This document shows, piece after piece, positions 1-6,054 of a DNA stretch of 10,899 nt; position 1 is the stretch's first letter; every line of letters starts with the position of its first letter. Source of the DNA: Marinilabilia sp046483585 (GTDB lineage Bacteria; Bacteroidota; Bacteroidia; Bacteroidales; Marinilabiliaceae); the NCBI GenBank assembly GCA_046483585.1, contig JAWOCV010000305.1:1-10899 (forward strand). Direction: 5' to 3'. The translations under genes were made by a program, and so were the position numbers. Under the pieces are notes generated by a model, which saw only the letters and a list, made by a program, of their open reading frames with translations, did not search any database and was not told the DNA's origin.

Positions 1-44
1 CGGCCTTCCTTTGAAGAGCCTCCGGGTTCTGGCAAAAGCGAGTG

Positions 45-76
45 CAAAGATACATCCTTTTTTATTCCCGTCCAAA
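45..76 (-). promoter_or_regulatory. Bacteroidota-type promoter reading leftward out of the window (proximal copy)
   Basis: On the minus strand a TATCTTTG box (45-52) lies 20 bases downstream of TTTG (73-76), a full match to the Bacteroidota form TTTG-N19-21-TAnnTTTG. Its target lies beyond the left edge and cannot be identified. The 18 bases at 35-52 repeat 149-166 with two mismatches, so this is one of a duplicated pair. Tandem strong promoters often serve rRNA, tRNA or ribosomal-protein operons; that target is inference. Confidence 0.65.
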
Positions 77-158
77 ATTATTTTCCGGGTGTCTAAAAGG
101 CAATCTTTATCCCATCCATCCCCTTCCGTCTTTCCCGCACTCTGCCCTAAAGCGGGTG

Positions 159-191
159 CAAATATAAGTCTTAAATGGGCGGTTTTCCAAA
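159..191 (-). promoter_or_regulatory. Bacteroidota-type promoter reading leftward (distal copy)
   Basis: On the minus strand TATATTTG (159-166) lies 21 bases downstream of TTTG (188-191), again a full match to the phylum consensus. The sequence just after the box (GCACCCGCTTT) nearly repeats that after the proximal promoter (GCACTCGCTTT). It sits about 60 bp beyond the end of the DUF5606 gene and faces the same way, so transcripts from both could read out of the window. Confidence 0.65.
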
Positions 192-249
192 CAATAAAGC
201 ATCGAAATTTTAACAAAATCACAACGATCAGTTAATCAATGAGAACTAA

Positions 250-711
250 TCATGATTCTGATCCATCCTCCTCCTCTTCTCCTTCTCCGGAGCCTTCCTG
301 ATCGGCCTCATTGCTCTTTTTTAACTCTTCGATGCTTTCCGGGGTGATGATCTCTTTCTCTTTTAACAAATTATACCAGGCAAATACTTTTTTGATATCC
401 GAGACATATACCCGGTCCTCGTCATAATCGGGCAAAGCCTCACGAAAAGCCGATTTTAGATCATTGGCAGAGGCCTTCTTGGGATTAATATCAATCCCCT
501 GTTCAAAGATTCTGGCAAAAACATCGGCCAGGTTCATATCACCATCAAATGTAAAAATGGAGATATCTTCCAGCGAACTGATCTTTGAAGTGGCATAAGC
601 CGGCATGCGCTTACCATCGATAAGCGACTCCACGATAATGCTGTTTTTGGCATTGGTAATCATCTTATACAGACCGGGCTTTCCGGAAATAGCAAGAATT
701 CCTTTCAACAT
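250..711 (-). CDS. DUF5606 family protein, conserved in Bacteroidota, function unknown
   Basis: The 153-residue product opens with MLKGILAISGKPGLYKMI and continues with IIVESLIDGKRMPAY, the characteristic start of the DUF5606 family, a small cytoplasmic protein widespread in Bacteroidota. No signal peptide or membrane segment is seen. Residues 1-55 look like a beta-rich N-terminal domain. Residues 60-115 are predicted helical and include YDEDRVYVSDIKKVFAWYNLL, also family-typical. The last 20 residues are an acidic Gly/Ser/Glu tail, probably disordered. The ATG at 711 is preceded by GAAGGAA, one of the few Shine-Dalgarno-like sites here. It lies 72 bp after the DnaJ-like gene on the same strand and also has its own promoter (763-792). 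The family has no established biochemical role that I know of, so none is assigned. Confidence 0.9.
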   Translation of the reverse strand: MLKGILAISGKPGLYKMITNAKNSIIVESLIDGKRMPAYATSKISSLEDISIFTFDGDMNLADVFARIFEQGIDINPKKASANDLKSAFREALPDYDEDRVYVSDIKKVFAWYNLLKEKEIITPESIEELKKSNEADQEGSGEGEEEEDGSES

Positions 712-762
712 GTTCCTTCAGATTTAAATTTAAAGTTGGGTAACAAAAATAATACAAACACA

Positions 763-792
763 CAAAGATATCCTATTCTCTTATCAACTCAA
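763..792 (-). promoter_or_regulatory. Promoter of the DUF5606 gene
   Basis: On the minus strand TATCTTTG (763-770) follows TTG (790-792) by 19 bases. The TTG lies within the last codons of the DnaJ-like gene. Transcription would begin near 755, leaving a leader of about 45 bases before the DUF5606 ATG. A second TAnnTTTG match (TATTTTTG, 744-751) lies nearby but has no upstream element at the right distance. Confidence 0.6.
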
Positions 793-1515
793 TCCCCGTT
801 CCTTTTTGATTTTATTATAGGCCTCATTCACTTTTGCAAATTTTTCATTGGCAGATTTCTGAAATTCAGGTCCCAAATGGCTCACCTTATCGGGATGAAA
901 TCTTACAGCCATTTTGCGGTAAGCTTTCTTGACTTCATCATCGGTAGCGGAAGGCGATATCTCCAGAATTTTGTAAGCCGAATCGAGATTGTCGTAAAAC
1001 ATATTCAGCACGGCCTGATAATCCGGAGGGGCAATACCCAGCAACCGGGATATGTGTTCAATGGTATTAATTTCAACCTGACTGAGATGCCCGTCGGCCC
1101 TTGCCACGCCAAACAACAGGTGCAGCAGTTGAACCCGGCTGTCGTACTGAACATTGACCCGCACCTGATGGCACACATCAGCCAATGGAATGTCCTTTTT
1201 GATCAGGTTGCGCAAAACATTAAGAGCTTCCCGGGCTTTTTCAGCTCCCAGCAAATTTCGAAGGTAATTCTTGACATAATTGAGTTCCGACTGCAAAACT
1301 TTGCCGTCAGCCTTCATGACAGCCGCCATCAGAACCAACAGTGAAACCACAAATCCATCCCTGGCAGAACCCGATGAAACATGGCGGGTTTTGCCTTCAG
1401 CCGTGGTAGCAGCCTCCTCAGCCTGCCCACCAAGAAACATTCCAATCAAACCACCAATGGGGCCCAAAACCCACCAACCAATACCAAAACCAATTAATGA
1501 TCCTAAAAATCCCAT
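784..1515 (-). CDS. TerB-like and C-terminal DnaJ domain protein (DjlA-like co-chaperone)
   Basis: The 243-residue product has the DjlA layout. Residues 4-30 are a glycine-rich hydrophobic segment (GSLIGFGIGWWVLGPIGG...) likely to anchor the protein in the inner membrane. Residues about 53-172 form a TerB-like helical domain with two ADG turns (MKADGKV and ARADGHL), the usual acidic metal-binding-type repeats. Residues about 178-240 are a J domain with YKILEISPSATDDEVKKAYR and the HPD triad at 207-209, needed to stimulate DnaK ATPase. There is no Gly/Phe or zinc-finger region, so it is not DnaJ itself. The expected role is recruiting DnaK at the membrane; its clients are unknown. The ATG overlaps the coaE stop (TAATG), which suggests translational coupling. 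The name djlA is withheld because the match is by architecture, and Bacteroidota homologues are usually annotated only as TerB/DnaJ proteins. Confidence 0.88.
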   Translation of the reverse strand: MGFLGSLIGFGIGWWVLGPIGGLIGMFLGGQAEEAATTAEGKTRHVSSGSARDGFVVSLLVLMAAVMKADGKVLQSELNYVKNYLRNLLGAEKAREALNVLRNLIKKDIPLADVCHQVRVNVQYDSRVQLLHLLFGVARADGHLSQVEINTIEHISRLLGIAPPDYQAVLNMFYDNLDSAYKILEISPSATDDEVKKAYRKMAVRFHPDKVSHLGPEFQKSANEKFAKVNEAYNKIKKERGLS

Positions 1516-2093
1516 TATTCTGTCAATTCAGTATGTATTTGTAACACCTGGGGGACGACCAGATGCCGGTCATCGGAGAAAATTTCATAATCCGCATAAG
1601 GTCTGCGCTGATCATCCGTCCACTGATTATTTATTCGTTCTTGCACCTTCCCGGCGCTGGTTCCGTCACGCTCAGTAACACGCCGGATTCGTATTGACTC
1701 GGGAGCACTGACCAGTACGATCTTGTCCAGAAGTTCCTGTCCACCGCTTTCAAGCAATATCGCAGCTTCTTCAATGACATAAGGCGCTTCCTGACGCTCG
1801 AACCATTGCATAAAATCTTCCCTCACCACTGGATGAACCAACCGGTTAACTTTTTCAAGTAATGTTTTATCCGAGAATACTTTCTGTGCCACCACCGAAC
1901 GATCCAATTGTCCCTCAACATAAACCGCTTCACCGAACAATTGCTTATACCCTTTTTTTATCCGGGAATCTGTCTCAATAAGGCTCCTGGCCCGCTCATC
2001 TGCATAATACACTGGTATCCCAAGAACTTCAAATATCTTACAAACAGTAGACTTTCCACTGCCGATACCGCCTGTTATACCAACTTTATACAA
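1515..2093 (-). CDS. coaE: Dephospho-CoA kinase
   Basis: CoaE phosphorylates the 3'-hydroxyl of the dephospho-CoA ribose using ATP, the final step of coenzyme A synthesis, in the cytoplasm. The 192-residue product is normal length for the family. The Walker A loop GGIGSGKST is at residues 8-16. D32 in YYADERA corresponds to the conserved catalytic-region aspartate. LVHPVV (about 85-90) is the CoA-binding/lid region. ERINNQ followed by a YADYEI motif are the usual C-terminal signatures. The start codon is TTG, which fits: AAGGAG lies about 7 bases upstream, and no in-frame ATG comes before the P-loop. Only 2 bases separate it from the ybbR stop upstream, and its stop overlaps the DnaJ-like start by one base, so the three genes form a tight translationally linked set. 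Confidence 0.96.
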   Translation of the reverse strand: MYKVGITGGIGSGKSTVCKIFEVLGIPVYYADERARSLIETDSRIKKGYKQLFGEAVYVEGQLDRSVVAQKVFSDKTLLEKVNRLVHPVVREDFMQWFERQEAPYVIEEAAILLESGGQELLDKIVLVSAPESIRIRRVTERDGTSAGKVQERINNQWTDDQRRPYADYEIFSDDRHLVVPQVLQIHTELTE

Positions 2094-2095
2094 TG

Positions 2096-3109
2096 CTATC
2101 TCCTTTTTTCAAGTAAATATTCCACAAATATGGGAGAAAAGCTGACAGATTCAACTTCTTCGGGAACCTTGTCGAGTCGCACCTTCAAGCGGTCGGGACG
2201 ATCATCGTCCAATACCGGGTCCACGTCCACCACAGCTCTGAACTGAGATTCATCGACCGCTTCATACTTGCTGATACCTACCCGGAAGGACACCTGTATT
2301 TCTGACGGAAATGTTTTGATACGTAAACTATCGGGCAACCCGGCTACCTTTAGGGGAACACGCATGTTCAGTTCTGTGAAAGATTCAACGGGAATGGTTG
2401 CCGATACTTTATTTTCAGATGTCTCAATCCTGTCCGGCACGTCAAGAGAAACCATTGTCGATACAGTGTCTCTCAGCTCCTCAAAAACCAATGCACGGGT
2501 ATTGATATGAGACATTGTATCTATGATCTGTGAAGGACCGGAAACCTCAACAGAATCCGGATCAAGAATAACAGGCCCCGCTTGCAGATGTTGCTTCGCA
2601 AACCCCAGATCTGTTTTTGCTCTAACGGGCAATCTGACACTGGTATGTTCTATGAGGGGAACAAATAAAGTGTCGGGTGAAATCTCGACCAGCTCCATTC
2701 CCTGTGACAACTGGCCCACAATCCGGTCTTGTTCTTCCCCGGTTAAAGCATACACCCCTTCAGTATTATTAATAGTGGCGGATTGCATATCAGAAACATC
2801 GAAATTCAGGGGCAAAAACGCATTGCTTAATTGATACCGCAAAATAACAAACCCCACAGCCCTGACCTCCAGGTCAATTTTTTTTTGCACATCCTCCGGA
2901 AGCATGCGTTCATCGGGCACGTTGACAAAACGAACCGGATAACTCAAAGTAGTGGTATATTCTTTACGGAGAGCATTAAGAAACCAAAACCCCGTAGCAA
3001 TAACCAGAAAGACCAGAAATACGATCAGATCCCTGTTCTGACGTAAACGGTCGAACCACTTTTTCACCCAGAGTAAGGGTTGCTTTATATTTATTTTCTT
3101 CCACCCCAT
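2096..3109 (-). CDS. YbbR/CdaR-like membrane-anchored protein
   Basis: The 337-residue product has a short basic cytoplasmic N-terminus, one membrane segment at about 28-46 (DLIVFLVFLVIATGFWFL), then an extracytoplasmic part made of YbbR-type beta domains. The clearest copy spans about 155-242, with DSVEVSGPSQIIDTMSHI and then the NTRALVFEEL and SLDVPDRIETSENKVSATIPV strands typical of the repeat. A more diverged copy lies at about 53-150 and a third at about 245-330. In Firmicutes, YbbR (CdaR) binds and regulates the diadenylate cyclase CdaA. No cdaA is visible in this window, so a c-di-AMP link is only a family-based possibility. The usual Bacteroidota neighbours, yajC upstream and coaE downstream, are present. 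The ATG at 3109 has no Shine-Dalgarno sequence, as is common in this phylum. No CdaR name is assigned without a partner. Confidence 0.9.
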   Translation of the reverse strand: MGWKKINIKQPLLWVKKWFDRLRQNRDLIVFLVFLVIATGFWFLNALRKEYTTTLSYPVRFVNVPDERMLPEDVQKKIDLEVRAVGFVILRYQLSNAFLPLNFDVSDMQSATINNTEGVYALTGEEQDRIVGQLSQGMELVEISPDTLFVPLIEHTSVRLPVRAKTDLGFAKQHLQAGPVILDPDSVEVSGPSQIIDTMSHINTRALVFEELRDTVSTMVSLDVPDRIETSENKVSATIPVESFTELNMRVPLKVAGLPDSLRIKTFPSEIQVSFRVGISKYEAVDESQFRAVVDVDPVLDDDRPDRLKVRLDKVPEEVESVSFSPIFVEYLLEKRR

Positions 3110-3221
3110 GAATGAAAATATTATGCGGGATATGTCCCAGTCTTCATTTCAACGAATGCCGACCACCTTTCGAGGAAATTTATGCCTCCCTATTCCGGGA
3201 TAAACATGCCACCTCTGCATC

Positions 3222-3259
3222 AAAAAAAGGCCAATGATCCACAAATTTAATCATTGGCC
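3222..3259 (-). terminator. Intrinsic terminator downstream of yajC
   Basis: The stem is 10 perfect base pairs: GGCCAATGAT (3229-3238) against ATCATTGGCC (3250-3259), with an 11-base loop. Read on the minus strand, the 3' arm is followed directly by seven Ts (3222-3228), the classic form. It lies 143 bp after the yajC stop and should end the nusB-DUF1573-yajC transcript. A consensus -7 box sits in its loop, so a second role at the ybbR promoter is possible. Confidence 0.75.
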
Positions 3260-3271
3260 CGCTATAACAAA
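3242..3271 (-). promoter_or_regulatory. Putative ybbR-coaE promoter nested in the terminator hairpin
   Basis: On the minus strand TAAATTTG (3242-3249) is a full TAnnTTTG match and follows TTTG (3268-3271) by 18 bases, at the short end of the usual spacing. It would drive ybbR, coaE and the DnaJ-like gene from a start near 3235, giving a leader of about 125 bases. The box occupies the hairpin loop, so promoter and terminator overlap exactly. No better promoter was seen between here and the ybbR start. Confidence 0.45.
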
Positions 3272-3402
3272 ATCTTTTTATCACTTACCCCGGACCGCCC
3301 GTACCAACATGCCTGGCCTCATCCCCACAAGATCGGTATACAGATAAAACGTTTGCCCGTGAGAGAAGAAACAATACGCATTTAAACGGTCGATCCATGG
3401 TA

Positions 3403-3717
3403 TTATTTTTTAGTTGCATCAGACATGTCCATAATAATGCCGGCCTTATCGACTTTAATATTGACATTATCTGCAATTTCCATAACCACATGGCTTTCTT
3501 TAACCTCGCTCACTTTCCCGTATATGCCACCGGTTGTCACGACTTTATCACCCTTTTTCAGATTCTCGCGATATTTCCTTAATTCTTTCTGCCGTTTAAC
3601 CTGAGGGCGAATCATGAAAAAATAGAACACCACAATGATCAAAAGGAATGGCAACAACTGCATGATCATATTGGGGCTTCCTTCTGAGCCTCCGGCCTGT
3701 AAAAATAAACTCATCAT
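3403..3717 (-). CDS. yajC: Preprotein translocase accessory subunit YajC
   Basis: YajC is a small single-span inner-membrane protein that associates with SecDF and the SecYEG translocon. The 104-residue product has the standard layout: a short extracytoplasmic N-terminus, a membrane helix at about 18-36, then the signature FYFFMIRPQVKRQKE (31-45). A cytoplasmic basic stretch and a small beta domain follow, with KGDKVVTTGGIYGKV (55-69), also diagnostic. Two adjacent ATGs (3717 and 3714) could each be the start; the choice changes one residue. It lies 54 bp after the DUF1573 gene and before the terminator at 3222-3259, so it is probably the last gene of the nusB transcript. Confidence 0.97.
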   Translation of the reverse strand: MMSLFLQAGGSEGSPNMIMQLLPFLLIIVVFYFFMIRPQVKRQKELRKYRENLKKGDKVVTTGGIYGKVSEVKESHVVMEIADNVNIKVDKAGIIMDMSDATKK

Positions 3718-3771
3718 AATATTACAAAATTTTGGTTCTTAAATTGATTCATTTTATGGTTCGCAATATAA

Positions 3772-4242
3772 CTATTTTTTAACGACCTGGGCAACCACCG
3801 AGAGGCGAACAGGTTTGCTGAGGCCCTCAAAATACACTCTCGCATTCTGAAACTGAGCGCCGGATTTGCCCCGGCTGTCGAAGATGATCTCAACGAATCC
3901 GGATTCTTCCGGAGGTATTGGACCCTCCGAATATTCGGCCACAGTGCAACCGCATCCGGTTGATACCCGTTCGATGATCAATGGCCCTTCGCCCTGATTT
4001 TCGAAACCAAACCGGGCCCCTACTTCTTCACCCCCGTCAAGCTCACCAAAATTGTGCTCCGTTTTTTGAAAAACCGGCTCACCCTCAGGTTTTTCGCCGG
4101 CATTGGCAGAGGCATCAGACCCACCGGAAGCATCTTTCCCTCCCCTATCTGCTGAATTGCAGGCCACAGACAGGCTTAAAGTCAAGAGCAATAACAGAGG
4201 GACAAGTGACAAATTATTTCTCCATTTTCTCATCATAGTCAT
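3772..4242 (-). CDS. DUF1573 lipoprotein
   Basis: The 156-residue product begins with a lipoprotein-type signal: a basic start, a leucine-rich core (11-24) and SVAC, with C28 as the likely lipidated cysteine. A low-complexity Gly/Ser/Ala/Asp linker (about 29-52) follows. The DUF1573 domain (about 57-152) shows the family hallmarks: HNFGELDGGEEV, then STGCGCTVAEYSEGPIPPEESG with the CGCT motif at 97-100, then a FDSRGKSG turn. The fold is probably immunoglobulin-like (ASH-type) and acts outside the cytoplasm, but no reaction is known. The start overlaps the end of nusB by 29 bases. ATGs at residues 3 and 4 would shorten the overlap without damaging the signal. The position between nusB and yajC is a recurrent Bacteroidota arrangement. 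The lipobox lacks the usual Leu at -3, so the cleavage site is less certain than the family call. Confidence 0.92.
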   Translation of the reverse strand: MTMMRKWRNNLSLVPLLLLLTLSLSVACNSADRGGKDASGGSDASANAGEKPEGEPVFQKTEHNFGELDGGEEVGARFGFENQGEGPLIIERVSTGCGCTVAEYSEGPIPPEESGFVEIIFDSRGKSGAQFQNARVYFEGLSKPVRLSVVAQVVKK

Positions 4243-5170
4243 GATAAAGTTTGATAATTTGATCTTCCTTTTTCAAATGGTCTATCACTTTATCGAGAAT
4301 GCCATTGATAAAAGTACCGCTCTTGGGCGTTGAATAATGTTTTGCTATTTCAATATATTCGTTGAGGGACACCTTCACAGGGATTTTGGAAAATTCCATA
4401 ACCTCGGCTATGGCGATTTGCATAAGAACAATATCGAGATAAGCCACACGCTCCAGATCCCAGTTACGTGAGAATTTCCGTATCAGATTGTGGTAATCTT
4501 CATTATTCACAACAGCTTTTCGAAAAAGTGTTTTTACAAATTCACGATCTTCCTCATCTTTAAATTCATTCTGGAGAGGCTGATCTTCCCCTTTTTCTTC
4601 TTCAAATTCCTTCAGGGTCTTCACAACAATGCTCACCACAAATTCGGCTTCATCGTTCCAGTAAATACTTTGCTCCTCAAACAGGGCATACAGAGGAAGA
4701 TGCTGCCCGATGACTTTTTCAAAAAGTTTAGCTGCAAACTTACGGTCCGCATCATATGAGTCTTCTTCAGAAACCATATACTGCTGATATAGTTCAGAGC
4801 CGGTAATAACCCCGTAAATGTCTTTTATATATTGCTCATTGTTCTTCCATGACAAACCGGTGGTCTCAATGTATTTAAGGAGTTGCTTGTTTTCACGCAA
4901 CTGCAACAAAACCTTGTTATTTATAAATTTACGATTCGGATTGAGTTCCTGTTCTGTAGGACGTTTTTTGCTGAGACCCATATCAATGCGTTTTTCAGCG
5001 AAATCCCGGACGTCCAGTATCAACAAAAGGAGCAGATGATAAAGTTCATAGGATTTGGAAATACTGTGAAACAACTCTTTTTCGGTCTGTTGGATGGTGG
5101 CGTTCCCCCCCCTGAAATGACCATAAACCGTTTGCATCACTTTCACTCGGAGCAGTCTTCTACTAAGCAT
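4214..5170 (-). CDS. nusB: Transcription antitermination factor NusB, long Bacteroidota form
   Basis: NusB binds boxA RNA with NusE (ribosomal protein S10) and supports antitermination, notably of rRNA operons. At 318 residues this protein is over twice the E. coli length (about 139). The canonical fold seems split: residues 1-60 (SRRLLRVKVMQTVYGHFRGG...) match the NusB N-terminal helices with the Arg-rich RNA-binding start. Residues about 205-300 carry the C-terminal part, with WDLERVAYLDIVLMQIAIAEV, then PVKVSLNEYIEIAKHYS and the signature FINGILDKV (287-295). The intervening 140 or so residues are a charged, largely helical insertion. Long NusB forms are usual in Bacteroidota; what the insertion does is unknown to me. 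Its promoter (5212-5241) gives a short leader, and its 3' end overlaps the DUF1573 gene by 29 bases. Confidence 0.93.
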   Translation of the reverse strand: MLSRRLLRVKVMQTVYGHFRGGNATIQQTEKELFHSISKSYELYHLLLLLILDVRDFAEKRIDMGLSKKRPTEQELNPNRKFINNKVLLQLRENKQLLKYIETTGLSWKNNEQYIKDIYGVITGSELYQQYMVSEEDSYDADRKFAAKLFEKVIGQHLPLYALFEEQSIYWNDEAEFVVSIVVKTLKEFEEEKGEDQPLQNEFKDEEDREFVKTLFRKAVVNNEDYHNLIRKFSRNWDLERVAYLDIVLMQIAIAEVMEFSKIPVKVSLNEYIEIAKHYSTPKSGTFINGILDKVIDHLKKEDQIIKLYHDYDEKMEK

Positions 5171-5428
5171 TCTTTAAAGAACTTTTGTTACTTCAGATAA
5201 TTATTCAATCACAAAAGTAGGTGTTTTTTTATTTTAGACAAGACGTGAAAGATCAAAAAACGAAAAAGCCTTTTGCCATACTCAAAATAACCCAGCAAAA
5301 AATTGAAAAAGTGTCTCATAAACCATCCGTCCGGGTTATTGGTTCCGGCGGCACACAACGGGATGCCGTTAAAGAGTTTAAATTTTAAAATAATATTGTA
5401 AACAATCTTTGGTTATTTCAAAAAATTA
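5171..5428. other. Divergent promoter region between nusB and the PUR gene
   Basis: This 258-bp AT-rich spacer holds the leftward nusB promoter and the start of the rightward PUR promoter. Its middle (about 5310-5365) is more GC-rich, with CCGTCCGGG and GGTTCCGGCGG stretches, and does not look like either promoter or a gene. I see no clear operator or RNA gene there. Confidence 0.5.
5212..5241 (-). promoter_or_regulatory. nusB promoter
   Basis: On the minus strand TACTTTTG (5212-5219) is a full TAnnTTTG match and lies 19 bases after TTG (5239-5241). The predicted start near 5205 leaves a leader of about 35 bases before the nusB ATG. It should drive nusB, the DUF1573 gene and yajC up to the terminator at 3222-3259. 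Confidence 0.65.
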
Positions 5429-5440
5429 TTGCCATTTTTG
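5408..5440 (+). promoter_or_regulatory. Probable promoter of the PUR-family gene
   Basis: TTTG (5408-5411) is followed after 21 bases by CATTTTTG (5433-5440), a 7-of-8 match to TAnnTTTG. Transcription would start near 5447. That is downstream of the earliest in-frame start (TTG at 5429), so it supports translation from the ATG pair at 5486/5489 instead. Confidence 0.5.
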
Positions 5441-5485
5441 AACCTGAAGGAACAAAAAGTTTTCTTACTCAAAAAAAATAAATTA

Positions 5486-5917
5486 ATGATGGAAGGATTT
5501 GACAAAAAAGATGGTACAGACAAAAAGAGAACCGACAGGGACGACATCTTTTCGAAAGCGGTAAGAGCCGGGAAACGCACTTATTTTTTTGACGTTAAGG
5601 CCACACGGAAAAATGATTACTACCTGACCATTACAGAAAGTAAAAAACGGTTTGAGGAAGACGGACGTTTTCGATTTGAAAAGCACAAACTTTTCCTTTA
5701 CAAGGAAGACTTCGAGAAATTTGCCGACGGACTGAAAGATGCCATTGATTTTATCCAGGCCGAGCAGGGTGTTTACAATGAAGAAGGTCAGCAGCAGGAA
5801 CCCAAACAACAGCCCGAACAGAAACAACAAGAGCAGGAATCCGAGCAGGAAGAAACAGAAGAGGCTCTTTCAACCACAGAATACACCAACGTAGATTTTG
5901 AAGATCTCAGCAAATAA
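5486..5917 (+). CDS. PUR-family (DUF3276) DNA/RNA-binding protein
   Basis: From the ATG at 5486 the product is 143 residues. Residues about 20-92 form one PUR repeat: FSKAVRAGKRTYFFDVKAT, then NDYYLTITESKKRFEEDGRF, then FEKHKLFLYKEDFEKFADGL. This beta-sheet-plus-helix unit is shared with eukaryotic Pur-alpha and Borrelia BpuR, and binds single-stranded nucleic acid as a dimer. The conserved K/R and aromatic residues of the first strands (KRTYFFDVKATR) are present. Residues about 99-129 are a Gln/Glu-rich, probably disordered stretch, followed by a C-terminal TNVDFEDLSK segment. Targets in Bacteroidota are not established. The frame is open upstream to a TTG at 5429, but that extension is Lys/Leu-rich, unlike the family, and lies in the promoter. 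The gene is divergent from nusB and ends at a strong terminator, so it is probably monocistronic. Confidence 0.9.
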   Translation: MMEGFDKKDGTDKKRTDRDDIFSKAVRAGKRTYFFDVKATRKNDYYLTITESKKRFEEDGRFRFEKHKLFLYKEDFEKFADGLKDAIDFIQAEQGVYNEEGQQQEPKQQPEQKQQEQESEQEETEEALSTTEYTNVDFEDLSK

Positions 5918-5951
5918 CAGATCTTTTGTACTGCTCTGATATTTAAAATAT

Positions 5952-5987
5952 AAAAGGGACTTTCTCCGAAAAGAGAGTCCCTTTTTT
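5952..5987 (+). terminator. Intrinsic terminator after the PUR gene, probably bidirectional
   Basis: A 10-bp stem with one G-T wobble (5956-5965 against 5972-5981; arms GGGACTTTCT and AGAGAGTCCC) closes a 6-base loop, CCGAAA. Six Ts follow on the plus strand (5982-5987). Four As (5952-5955) precede the stem, giving a short T run for the convergent minus-strand gene ending at 6055. It therefore probably serves both genes, more strongly on the plus strand. Confidence 0.85.
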
Positions 5988-6054
5988 CTCTTTTAATACG
6001 TTGGTTTACGAAGAATCATTCTCCGGTTTCCCCAATCTCCAGCCTCTCTATACA

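Larger units (their letters stand above)
1..249. other. Gene-free left edge, promoter region of an unseen gene
   Basis: No credible coding region is seen. The plus-strand open frame at 11-235 has no family resemblance and lies over two minus-strand promoters. A short inverted repeat, CCCGC (134-138, plus strand) against GCGGG (152-156), lies in the leader of the distal promoter. No clear terminator for the DUF5606 transcript is visible between 160 and 249, so read-through into the leftward gene is possible. Confidence 0.6.
3110..3402. other. Spacer between yajC and ybbR with terminator and nested promoter
   Basis: This 293-bp spacer interrupts an otherwise tight block. It holds a perfect 10-bp hairpin with a T run and a promoter-like match (listed separately). 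Otherwise I see nothing: open frames here (for example 3285-3491, minus) are short and lack family features. Between the hairpin and the ybbR start there is only a small GGGA-TATG-TCCC inverted repeat near 3128. Confidence 0.55.

Noticed and set aside
11..235. Plus-strand open frame of 74 codons at the left edge
   Set aside because: No family features, and it lies over two well-matched minus-strand promoters; composition looks like translated non-coding DNA.
736..1678. Long plus-strand open frames at 736-1344 and 1280-1678
   Set aside because: They are antisense to the DnaJ-like and coaE genes, whose domains are unmistakable; the products look like reverse-strand shadows.
3285..3491. Small minus-strand gene between yajC and ybbR
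   Set aside because: Most of it overlaps yajC in another frame and the remainder has no domain, signal or ribosome site.
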